Assembly: GCF_041346945.1 (NCBI RefSeq)
Contig: NZ_CP166850.1
Location: forward strand, 2,480,001 to 2,544,000
Direction: 5' to 3'
DNA length: 64,000 nt
Origin: Amycolatopsis sp. cg9
GTDB lineage: Bacteria; Actinomycetota; Actinomycetes; Mycobacteriales; Pseudonocardiaceae
The position numbers and the translations under genes were made by a program. The notes under the pieces were generated by a model, which saw only the letters and a list, made by a program, of their open reading frames with translations, did no database searches and was not told where the DNA came from. Shown one piece after another: positions 1 through 7,364 of the stretch; the stretch's first letter is position 1; each line of letters opens with the position of its first letter.

Positions 1-671
1 TTCCCGCCCACGTTGAGCTGCATCGTCCGGTCGAGCTGGACGCCGCGGTCCTCGAACAGCTTCGCCAGCACGCGGTGCGTGATCGTGGCGCCGACCTGGG
101 ACTTGATGTCGTCGCCGACGATCGGGACGCCGGCGTCTTCGAACTTCTTCGCCCACTCGGGGTCGGAGGCGATGAACACGGGCAGCGCGTTGACGAACGC
201 CACCCCGGCGTCGATCGCGGCCTGGGCGTAGAACTTGTCCGCCACCTCGGAGCCCACCGGCAGGTACGACACGAGCACGTCGGCCTCGGCCTCGCGCAGC
301 GCGGCGACGACGTCGACCGGGGTCTCGTCGGACTCCTCGATCGTCTCGCGGTAGAAGCGGCCGAGCCCGTCGTGGGTGTGGCCGCGCTGGACGGTGACGC
401 CGAGCGGCGGCACGTCGGCGATCTTGATGGTGTTGTTCTCCGAGGCGAAGATCGCCTCGGAGAGGTCGCGGCTGACCTTCTTGGCGTCCACGTCGAACGC
501 GGCGACGAACTCGATGTCGCGGACGTGGTACCCGCCGAAGTCGACGTGCATCAGACCGGGGACGCGGGTGGCCGGGTCCGCGTCGCGGTAGTACTGGACA
601 CCCTGGACCAGCGACGCCGCGCAGTTGCCGACGCCCACGATGGCCACCCGTACGCGGCGGTTCTCGCCCAT
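1..671 (-). CDS. ino1: inositol-3-phosphate synthase, partial (C-terminus outside window)
   Basis: Only the first 223 codons lie in the window. The enzyme is an NAD-dependent cytosolic isomerase that converts glucose 6-phosphate to inositol 3-phosphate, the first step towards phosphatidylinositol and mycothiol in actinobacteria. The N-terminus has the Rossmann glycine motif [12 protein letters not shown]. Further on come the family segments [36 protein letters not shown] and [11 protein letters not shown], the last near the NAD/active-site region. The ATG at 671 has a strong AAGGAG ribosome binding site 7-8 nt upstream. It lies next to a PadR regulator in the same direction, the arrangement seen at Rv0046c/Rv0047c of M. 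tuberculosis. Identification is confident; the missing C-terminal third cannot be judged. Confidence 0.96.
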   Translation of the reverse strand, partial: MGENRRVRVAIVGVGNCAASLVQGVQYYRDADPATRVPGLMHVDFGGYHVRDIEFVAAFDVDAKKVSRDLSEAIFASENNTIKIADVPPLGVTVQRGHTHDGLGRFYRETIEESDETPVDVVAALREAEADVLVSYLPVGSEVADKFYAQAAIDAGVAFVNALPVFIASDPEWAKKFEDAGVPIVGDDIKSQVGATITHRVLAKLFEDRGVQLDRTMQLNVGG

Positions 672-743
672 GGGGGTTTCTCCTTCAATCCGTGTCTGTT
701 CAGTAGGTCTGGTGCCGCGACGCTGCGGCCCGCGCCGGCCGGC

Positions 744-1289
744 TCAGGTCTCCGGACCCTGCCGTTCGGCTTGTTCGTGCGCGATCAGCTCGTTGAGCCA
801 GCGCACCTCCCGCTCGCTGGTCTCCAGCCCGAGCCGGTGCAGCTCGCGGGTGTAGCGATCGATCTTCTCCTCGGCCCGCGACAGCGCCGCTCGCAAACCC
901 TCGCGGCGCTCCTCGACCCGGCGGCGGCGACCCTCGAGGATCCGCATCCGCACGTCGGCCGGGGTGCGCGAGAAGAAGGCCAGGTGAACACCGAAGCCTT
1001 CGTCGTCCCAGGTCTGCGGCCCGGCGTCGCCGAGCAGCTCACCGAAGCGCTCCTTGCCCTCCGCGGTGAGCTTGTAGACCCGCCGTCCGCGCCGCGACCA
1101 CGCCCGGTCGTCGGCCTCGTCCAGCTCCTCGACCAGGTACCCGGCCCGCAGCAGCTTCCGCAGGGTCGGGTACAGCGAGCCGTACGAGAACGTCCGGAGC
1201 GTGCCGAGCGTCTCGTGCAGCCGCTTGCGCAGCACGTACCCGTGCATGGGCGCTTCGTGCAGAAGACCCAGGATCGCGAACTCCAGCAC
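744..1289 (-). CDS. PadR-family transcriptional regulator
   Basis: The product (181 aa) is a winged-helix DNA-binding protein. Residues 1-80 are the PadR domain, with the signature start LEFAILGLLHEAPMHGY, recognition-helix region YGSLYPTLRKL and wing RRVYKLTAEGKERF. Residues 95-175 form the Vir_C-like helical dimerisation region, rich in Arg and Glu. Translation starts at GTG 1289 behind a GGAAGGGGG purine run. It lies just upstream of ino1 in the same orientation, as in mycobacteria (Rv0047c), so control of ino1 or of its own promoter is a reasonable inference. A short inverted repeat at 1372-1384 in its upstream region is a candidate operator. The effector is unknown. Confidence 0.92.
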   Translation of the reverse strand: MLEFAILGLLHEAPMHGYVLRKRLHETLGTLRTFSYGSLYPTLRKLLRAGYLVEELDEADDRAWSRRGRRVYKLTAEGKERFGELLGDAGPQTWDDEGFGVHLAFFSRTPADVRMRILEGRRRRVEERREGLRAALSRAEEKIDRYTRELHRLGLETSEREVRWLNELIAHEQAERQGPET

Positions 1290-1371
1290 ACCGCACCCCC
1301 TTCCGGGAACAAACCGAGACGACGGGCGTTGCTCCGAACGGGTCGCCTCGATCCAACCTACTCAGCCACTA

Positions 1372-1384
1372 TATCGCGCCGATA
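1372..1384. promoter_or_regulatory. inverted repeat, candidate PadR operator
   Basis: TATCG-CGC-CGATA is a perfect 5-bp inverted repeat with a 3-nt spacer. It sits about 85 bp upstream of the padR start, in the gap shared with the divergent DUF5318 gene. It falls in an unusually AT-rich patch for this genome (CTATATCG...GATACATCG). PadR proteins often bind short dyads near their own promoter; the assignment is inferred from position. Confidence 0.4.
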
Positions 1385-1523
1385 CATCGAAGTGGCGAAG
1401 CTAACCCCGACCGTGTACGCACCGAGGGCGAAATTCACCGGAGAGTTATCGAACGTCCGGCGTGTCCGCCCCGGTCGGGCAGGTGGTCGCGCTAGGGGGC
1501 GTGGACGGCACAGGAAGAGCCCG

Positions 1524-1529
1524 TACTCT
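1524..1529 (+). promoter_or_regulatory. -10 element of a likely leaderless transcript
   Basis: TACTCT fits the actinobacterial -10 pattern TANNNT. It is followed by exactly 6 nt and then the GTG start at 1536, with no Shine-Dalgarno sequence between. Transcription should therefore begin at or next to the start codon. The same TACTCT-N6-GTG layout recurs at 54617-54631. Confidence 0.55.
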
Positions 1530-1535
1530 GTCCTG

Positions 1536-1931
1536 GTGATTAACCAGCGGCAGGTCGTGGACTACGCGCTGCAGCGCCGTGCGCTGCTGGCCGAAGTCCG
1601 CTCCGGGCGCGTCGGCAGCTACGAAGCCTGCGACGCGAGCCCGTACCTGCTGCGGGCGGCGAAGTTCCACGGCCGGGCCGGTGACCTGCCCTGCCCGATC
1701 TGCCGCCAGGAACCGCTGACCCTGGTGTCCTGGGTCTACGGTGACGAACTCAAGCACGTCGCGGGTTCGGCGAGGACGCCCGAAGAGCTGGCCAGGATGG
1801 CCGGCATGTTCGCCGAGTTCACCGTGTACGACGTCGAAGTGTGCCGCGCGTGCCACTGGAACCACCTGGTCCGGTCGTACGTCCTCGGCACGGGGGAATC
1901 GGCCGGTCCACGAAGGACCGCAGGCCGGTGA
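1536..1931 (+). CDS. DUF5318 family protein
   Basis: The product is a small cytosolic protein of 131 aa with no known reaction. It has two cysteine pairs likely to bind zinc: CPIC near residue 54 and CRACHW near residue 109. It belongs to the conserved actinobacterial DUF5318 family (Rv0049 type), and its place directly upstream of a class A PBP gene matches Rv0049-ponA1. The frame is open far upstream, but homology begins at INQRQVVDYALQRRALL. The GTG at 1536 follows a -10-like TACTCT by 6 nt, so this start fits a leaderless mRNA. Function is unknown; linkage to PBP genes hints at the envelope but proves nothing. Confidence 0.85.
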   Translation: MINQRQVVDYALQRRALLAEVRSGRVGSYEACDASPYLLRAAKFHGRAGDLPCPICRQEPLTLVSWVYGDELKHVAGSARTPEELARMAGMFAEFTVYDVEVCRACHWNHLVRSYVLGTGESAGPRRTAGR

Positions 1932-1998
1932 GCTGGATCACAACCGCTGAAGAGCGCAGAACGGCGCCCCACCGGGCGCCGGTCTGGGAGGCCCATTC

Positions 1999-4737
1999 GT
2001 GAACGACGACCGCAACCGCTCCTGGCCCGGCCAGGAGCCAGATGCACCTCGCCGTGCCCAGTCAGGCCCGTGGCCGGGGGAAGACCCCGGACCGGCGTGG
2101 CCCGGCGAAGAAGCCCCCCGCCGACCCCAGCGCAACACCCCGCCCCGCGGCAACCCGCGCGGCGGCGGTGGCGCGCCCGAGTGGCCGTCCGGCGACGAAG
2201 GCGGCCCGCAGTGGCCGGGCGAGGAGCCGCCCCGGCGGCCGCAGCGTCCCCGCGGGCAGCAGGGCATGCCGCCGCGCCGGGCCGTCCCGCCGCCCGGTCA
2301 GCGTCCCCAGCAGAGCCCGCCGCCCGCTTCGCCGCCGGAGGGCTTCCGCCAGCCACGCGGCGGCCGGCCCGTGCCGCCCCCGGGCCGCGAACCGGACCTC
2401 ATCACCCACCACGCGCACAACGGCACCGACGACTTCGGGCGCGACCCGTACGACGACGGCTACGACGACGCCGCGTTCAACGAGTTCGCCGACGACGTCG
2501 AGCCCCAGGACGAGCTCGACGAAGACGGCAAGCGGATCCTGACGCCGGCGCAGAAGAAGAAGCGCCGCTGGAAGATCGTGCGCCGGGTGGCGTACGCCTG
2601 CGTCGGCCTGTTCTTCGTGGTCCCCGCGATCGCGTTCGTCATCACGTACTTCCTGGTCGACGTGCCGACGCCGGAGAGCATCAAGTCGCTGCAGAACCAG
2701 CCGATCACCTACTACGACGCCGGTGGCCAGGTGATGGGCCGCGAGCTCCCGCCGGGCGGCGACCGCCAGCTGCTCAAGCCGGGCGAGGTTCCCGACGTCG
2801 TCAAGCACGCCGTGTACTCGGCCGAGGACGCGACGTTCGAGACCAACTCGGGCTTCGACGTCACCGGCATCCTGCGCGCGGTCTGGAACCAGGTTTCCGG
2901 TGGCCAGGGCGGTGGTTCGACCATCTCCCAGCAGTACATCAAGCAGGCCACGCAGAACGACGCCCCGACGCTGACCCGCAAGTGGACCGAGCTGGCGAAG
3001 TCGTTCAAGATGAACAACCAGCAGTCCAAGGAAGAGATCATCACTTCCTACCTGAACATCGTCTACTTCGGCCGCGGGGCGAACGGCATCCAGGCGGCCG
3101 CGAAGGCGTACTTCAACAAGGACGCCAAGGACCTCAACGCGTCCGAGGCCTCGCTGCTGGCCGGTCTGATCCAGGGACCCGGCCGGTCGGAGAACCAGAA
3201 GTACGCCCAGCAGCGCTGGACGTACGTGATGGACCAGATGGTCGCGAACAAGTGGCTGCGCGCGGACGAGCGCGCCGCCGCCCAGTACCCGACGCCGATC
3301 GCGAAGAACGCGAACAAGGAGGAAAACTCCGGGAAGATGACCTACCAGCTCCAGCAGCGGATCAAGGACGAGCTGGCGGCGAAGGGTTACGACGAGAACA
3401 GGCTGTTCTCCACCGGAGCGAAGATCTACACCACGATCGACCCGGCGGCGCAGGCCGCGGCGGAGCAGGCCGCCCAGGAGGGCATGAAGGGCCAGACGGA
3501 CGAGAACCTGCTCAACGCGCTGGTCGCGGTCAACCCGAAGACGGGCGGCGTGATCGCCTACTACGGCGGGCCGGAGCTGGTGAAGGACGCGAACGGCAAG
3601 GACCAGATCGGCCAGGACCGGGCGAACCAGGCCCGGAACCCGGGTTCGTCGGTGAAGGCGTTCGACCTCACGGCGTTCCTCAAGATGGGCAAGGGCCTCG
3701 GCGAGACGTTCGACGGCTCCAACAACCGGGTGCTCGGCGGCCGCACGGTCCGGAACGCGGGTGACAGCGCGAGCTGCGGCAAGGACTGCACGGTCGCCAA
3801 GGCGATGGAGATCTCGGCGAACACCGTGTTCTACGACATGGTCCTGAACGTGACGAAGCCGTCGCGGGTCGCGGAAGCGGCGAAGGACGCCGGGGTCAAG
3901 GTCGCGCCGGAGGGCAAGAGCGTCCTCTACACCGACGACAACAACATCTCGCTCGGCGGTGGTGGCACGGCCGTGACGCCGGAGGACATGGCGGCCGCGT
4001 ACGCCTCGTTCGCCAGCGGCGGCACGTACCACGAGCAGCACTTCGTCGCGAAGCTGACGAACAAGCAGGACGAAGTCGAGTTCGACGAGAACAACATCAA
4101 GACCAACCCGGCGTTCTCCGACGACGCGGCCAAGAGCCAGCAGATCGCCGGCAACGTCACCGAGGCGCTCGTCCCCGTCATCGACCACTCGAAGCTGAAG
4201 TGCCCGACCGGCCACGAGTGCGCAGGCAAGACCGGTACGCAGCAGTACACCGCCAAGGACGACGACCCGGCGGCGTACAAGGACCGCAACGCGCAGACCT
4301 GGATGGTCGGCTACACGCCGTCGGTGTCGGCCGCGGTCTGGGTCGGCGGCGACGGCAACAAGCCGCTGCACGACCCGAAGAACAAGCCGATCTTCGGTGC
4401 GACCATCGCCGGTCCGACGTGGCAGAACTTCATGAACCTCTACCTCAAGGGCAAGCCGGCGGAGAAGTTCGACAAGGTCGCGGCGATCGGCAAGGACGTC
4501 AACGACGTGACCACGACGCCGACGAAGCCCCCGGAGACGCCGAGCACGACGACGACGCCGACGAGCCCGGAGTCGTCCGAGAGCACCGAGCCGACGAACA
4601 CCGACACGGAGACGTCGACGTCGAGGAGCGGCCGCCCGACGCGGCCCGGGCCGGGCGAAACCCCGACGTTCCCGCTGGGCAACACCTCGGGTGGTGGTGG
4701 CGGGGTCGCTGCCCCGCCGGGCGCCGGCCCGGGGTAG
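1999..4737 (+). CDS. ponA1: bifunctional class A penicillin-binding protein, copy 1
   Basis: This 912-aa enzyme polymerises and cross-links peptidoglycan. Residues 1-190 are a Pro/Arg/Gly-rich cytoplasmic tail. One membrane segment follows at about 195-222 (VVPAIAFVITYFLV). The GT51 glycosyltransferase domain (about 245-420) shows EDATFETNSGFD, GGSTISQQYIK and YLNIVYFGRG. The transpeptidase domain has SxxK at S550 (GSSVK), SxN as SANTVFYD and KTG at K744. The C-terminus is a Thr/Pro/Ser-rich tail ending in a Gly-rich stretch. GTG 1999 has GGGAGG 8 nt upstream. Position after DUF5318 and upstream of the GT87 gene matches mycobacterial ponA1. Two close paralogues follow in the same direction. 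A strong hairpin after the stop suggests it is its own transcription unit. Confidence 0.95.
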   Translation: MNDDRNRSWPGQEPDAPRRAQSGPWPGEDPGPAWPGEEAPRRPQRNTPPRGNPRGGGGAPEWPSGDEGGPQWPGEEPPRRPQRPRGQQGMPPRRAVPPPGQRPQQSPPPASPPEGFRQPRGGRPVPPPGREPDLITHHAHNGTDDFGRDPYDDGYDDAAFNEFADDVEPQDELDEDGKRILTPAQKKKRRWKIVRRVAYACVGLFFVVPAIAFVITYFLVDVPTPESIKSLQNQPITYYDAGGQVMGRELPPGGDRQLLKPGEVPDVVKHAVYSAEDATFETNSGFDVTGILRAVWNQVSGGQGGGSTISQQYIKQATQNDAPTLTRKWTELAKSFKMNNQQSKEEIITSYLNIVYFGRGANGIQAAAKAYFNKDAKDLNASEASLLAGLIQGPGRSENQKYAQQRWTYVMDQMVANKWLRADERAAAQYPTPIAKNANKEENSGKMTYQLQQRIKDELAAKGYDENRLFSTGAKIYTTIDPAAQAAAEQAAQEGMKGQTDENLLNALVAVNPKTGGVIAYYGGPELVKDANGKDQIGQDRANQARNPGSSVKAFDLTAFLKMGKGLGETFDGSNNRVLGGRTVRNAGDSASCGKDCTVAKAMEISANTVFYDMVLNVTKPSRVAEAAKDAGVKVAPEGKSVLYTDDNNISLGGGGTAVTPEDMAAAYASFASGGTYHEQHFVAKLTNKQDEVEFDENNIKTNPAFSDDAAKSQQIAGNVTEALVPVIDHSKLKCPTGHECAGKTGTQQYTAKDDDPAAYKDRNAQTWMVGYTPSVSAAVWVGGDGNKPLHDPKNKPIFGATIAGPTWQNFMNLYLKGKPAEKFDKVAAIGKDVNDVTTTPTKPPETPSTTTTPTSPESSESTEPTNTDTETSTSRSGRPTRPGPGETPTFPLGNTSGGGGGVAAPPGAGPG

Positions 4738-4742
4738 ACCGC

Positions 4743-4772
4743 AGGGCCCTCCGCGATCGCGCGGAGGGCCCT
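4743..4772. terminator. perfect 13-bp stem hairpin after PBP copy 1
   Basis: AGGGCCCTCCGCG and CGCGGAGGGCCCT form a perfect 13-bp stem with a 4-nt ATCG loop, 5 nt after the stop codon, followed by GAGTCGTTTTC. This is a convincing intrinsic terminator by GC-rich actinobacterial standards. Confidence 0.8.
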
Positions 4773-4874
4773 GAGTCGTTTTCAGGGTGATCATCCACAA
4801 CCCGGCGGCTTCACGAACGTCCATTCCTACAGGGGTGGCGACTGTCGCTGCCCGCGAACCTGGAGGACTGCCCC

Positions 4875-7286
4875 GTGCCCGACGATCGATCCCGCTCCTG
4901 GCCGCCGGGCCAGGGTCCTGATCCGCGCCGTCGTGGGCCGTCCGGACCGCAGGGGCCCCACGGACAGCCGCCGCGCCGCCCTCAGCAGCAGCAACCGCCG
5001 CAGCCGCCGCGCGGGTACCGGCCCGAGCCGCCGCCGATGAGCGGCGGTCCCGAGCTGATGACGCACCACGCGTACGAGGAGCCGGCCGGTTACGACGACG
5101 TCGAGCAGCCCGAAGACGGCAAGCCGGTCCTCACGCCGGAACAGCGCAAGAAGCGCCGCTGGAAGATCATCCGGCGGGTCGCCTACGGCTTCTTCGGGTT
5201 GTTCTTCGTGCTGCCCGCGATCGCGTTCGTCATCACGTACTTCCTGGTCGACGTGCCCTCGCCGACCGAGGTCGCGCAGAACCAGAGCCAGGCGGTGACC
5301 TACCTCTACGCCGACGGTTCGCCGATGGGCAAGGACGTCCCGCGCGGCGGCAACCGCGTGCTGCTGACGCCGGACCAGATCCCCGACGTCATGAAGCACG
5401 CGGCGATCGCGACCGAGGACGACTCGTTCGAGACCAACTCGGGCTTCGACGTCGGCGGCCTGCTGCGCGCGGTCTACAACCAGGCCACCGGCGGCACCGG
5501 CGGTGGTTCGACGATTTCGCAGCAGTACATCAAGAAGGCCACCGACAACGACGCGCCCACGCTGACGCGCAAGTGGACCGAGCTGGCCAAGTCCTTCAAG
5601 ATGAACCAGACGTACGAGAAGAAGGACATCATCACCGCGTACCTGAACATCATCTACTTCGGGCGCGGGGCGTACGGGGTGGGCGCGGCTTCGCAGGCCT
5701 TCTTCCACAAGGAAGCCAAGGACCTCAGCTTCTCGGAGGCCGCGCTGCTGGCCGGGCTGATCCAGCAGCCGGGCCGGTCGGAGAACCCCAAGGTCGCGAA
5801 CGACCGCTGGAACACCGCGCTCGACCGGATGGTGAAGAACAACTACATCAGCGCGGCCGACCGCGCGGCGGCGCAGTTCCCGACGCCGATCCCGCTGGAA
5901 GACAGCAAGCAGCAGGCCGGCGCGCCGCCCGCGTTCGTCGTGCAGCAGGTGAAGGAAGAGCTGGCCGCGCACGACATCCCGGAAGACCGTTACTACTCCG
6001 GCGGTTTCGTGGTCCAGACGACGATCGACCCGAAGGCGCAGCAGGCCGCCGAGCAGGCCGCCACCGACGCGATGAAGAACCAGGTCGACGACAACCTGCT
6101 CAACGCGCTCGTCGCCGTCGACCCGAAGACCGGCGGCGTGCTCGCCTACTACGGCGGCAAGCCGATCGTGCAGGTCAACGGGCAGGACCAGGCCGGGCGC
6201 GACTGGGCGGACACCCCGCAGAACCCGGGTTCGTCGATGAAGCCGTTCGACCTCACCGCGCTGCTCAAGATGGGCAAGGGCCTCGACACCACCTACGACG
6301 GCTCCAACAACCGCGTCTTCGACGGCCGCGTCGTGCGCAACGCCGGCCCCGGCAGCAGCTGCTCGCAGCAGTGCACCGTCGCCGAAGCGATGGAGCGCTC
6401 GGCGAACACCGTGTTCTACGACATGGTCCTGCACGACACCAAGCAGGGCCCGGTCAAGGAAGCGGCGAAGGAAGCCGGGGTCAAGGTCAAGGAGGACGGC
6501 GGCCAGTCGATCATCTCCACCAAGGACAACAACATCTCCCTCGGCGGCGGCGAAACCCAGATCACCCCGCTGGACATGGCCGCGGCGTACGCGACCTTCG
6601 CGGCCAACGGCCAGCAGCGTGACCGGCACTTCGTGCTGAAGGTGAGCAACGCGCAGAACGAGGTCGCGTGGGAGGCCTCGACCGACGCCAAGGCCGTGTT
6701 CGACAGCGAATCGGACAAGAGCCGGCAGATCGCCGGCAACGTCACCGAAGCGCTGAAGCCGGTGATCGGCTTCTCGAAGCTGAAGTGCCCCAACGGCCAC
6801 GAGTGCGCCGGCAAGACCGGGACGCAGCAGCACACGAAGGTCGCGGGCGAGCCGGCGTGGGCGGCGAACGCGAACTCGCAGACGTGGATGGTCGGCTACA
6901 CCCCGTCGGTCTCGGTGGCGGCCTGGGTCGGCGGCGACGGCAACAAGCCGCTGCACGGCAGGAACAACTCGCCGATCTACGGCTCCACGATCGCCGGCCC
7001 GATGTGGCAGAAGTTCCTGTCGCTGTACCTGACGGGCAAGCCGGGCGAGCGCTTCGACAAGGTCGACCGCATCGGCGGCGCGGTCGCACCCCCGCCGTCG
7101 TCCGACGTGGCGACGACGACGGACGCGACCCCGACCGACGACAACGCGGACGACGGCGACAACGGCGACCAGCACGGCGGCGACCAGACCAGCGGGGAGT
7201 CGAAGCCGTCGACCACGCCGAAGCACACGAAGCCGTCGACGACCCCGAAGGAGACTCCGACCGGTACGCCGGACCCGGAGGGGTAG
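4875..7286 (+). CDS. bifunctional class A penicillin-binding protein, copy 2
   Basis: This 803-aa paralogue of the preceding gene has a shorter cytoplasmic tail (about 95 aa, Pro/Gln-rich). Its single membrane segment (LPAIAFVITYFLVDVPSP) is nearly identical to copy 1. GT51 motifs are EDDSFETNSGFD, GGSTISQQYIKK and IIYFGRGAYGV. The transpeptidase has SxxK at S453 (GSSMK), SANTVFYD and KTG at K647. All catalytic motifs look intact. A conserved pair of cysteines, CPNGHEC, lies just before KTG, as in the other two copies. The tail is Asp/Gly then Ser/Thr/Lys/Pro-rich with a KPSTTPK repeat. GTG 4875 has GGAGGA 8 nt upstream. The terminator before it and the short gap to copy 3 suggest copies 2 and 3 may be co-transcribed. 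Confidence 0.93.
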   Translation: MPDDRSRSWPPGQGPDPRRRGPSGPQGPHGQPPRRPQQQQPPQPPRGYRPEPPPMSGGPELMTHHAYEEPAGYDDVEQPEDGKPVLTPEQRKKRRWKIIRRVAYGFFGLFFVLPAIAFVITYFLVDVPSPTEVAQNQSQAVTYLYADGSPMGKDVPRGGNRVLLTPDQIPDVMKHAAIATEDDSFETNSGFDVGGLLRAVYNQATGGTGGGSTISQQYIKKATDNDAPTLTRKWTELAKSFKMNQTYEKKDIITAYLNIIYFGRGAYGVGAASQAFFHKEAKDLSFSEAALLAGLIQQPGRSENPKVANDRWNTALDRMVKNNYISAADRAAAQFPTPIPLEDSKQQAGAPPAFVVQQVKEELAAHDIPEDRYYSGGFVVQTTIDPKAQQAAEQAATDAMKNQVDDNLLNALVAVDPKTGGVLAYYGGKPIVQVNGQDQAGRDWADTPQNPGSSMKPFDLTALLKMGKGLDTTYDGSNNRVFDGRVVRNAGPGSSCSQQCTVAEAMERSANTVFYDMVLHDTKQGPVKEAAKEAGVKVKEDGGQSIISTKDNNISLGGGETQITPLDMAAAYATFAANGQQRDRHFVLKVSNAQNEVAWEASTDAKAVFDSESDKSRQIAGNVTEALKPVIGFSKLKCPNGHECAGKTGTQQHTKVAGEPAWAANANSQTWMVGYTPSVSVAAWVGGDGNKPLHGRNNSPIYGSTIAGPMWQKFLSLYLTGKPGERFDKVDRIGGAVAPPPSSDVATTTDATPTDDNADDGDNGDQHGGDQTSGESKPSTTPKHTKPSTTPKETPTGTPDPEG

Positions 7287-7364
7287 CCGGCTGAACCACG
7301 GTGGGCGGCGGTACGTGTGCCTCCCGAGAGGACTGCGTCCGCAGCCCACCGTGGAGGACGGCCC

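Noticed and set aside
2062..4824. 920-codon frame on the minus strand opposite PBP copy 1
   Set aside because: Shadow of the PBP reading frame, Arg/Val/Leu-rich low-quality protein.
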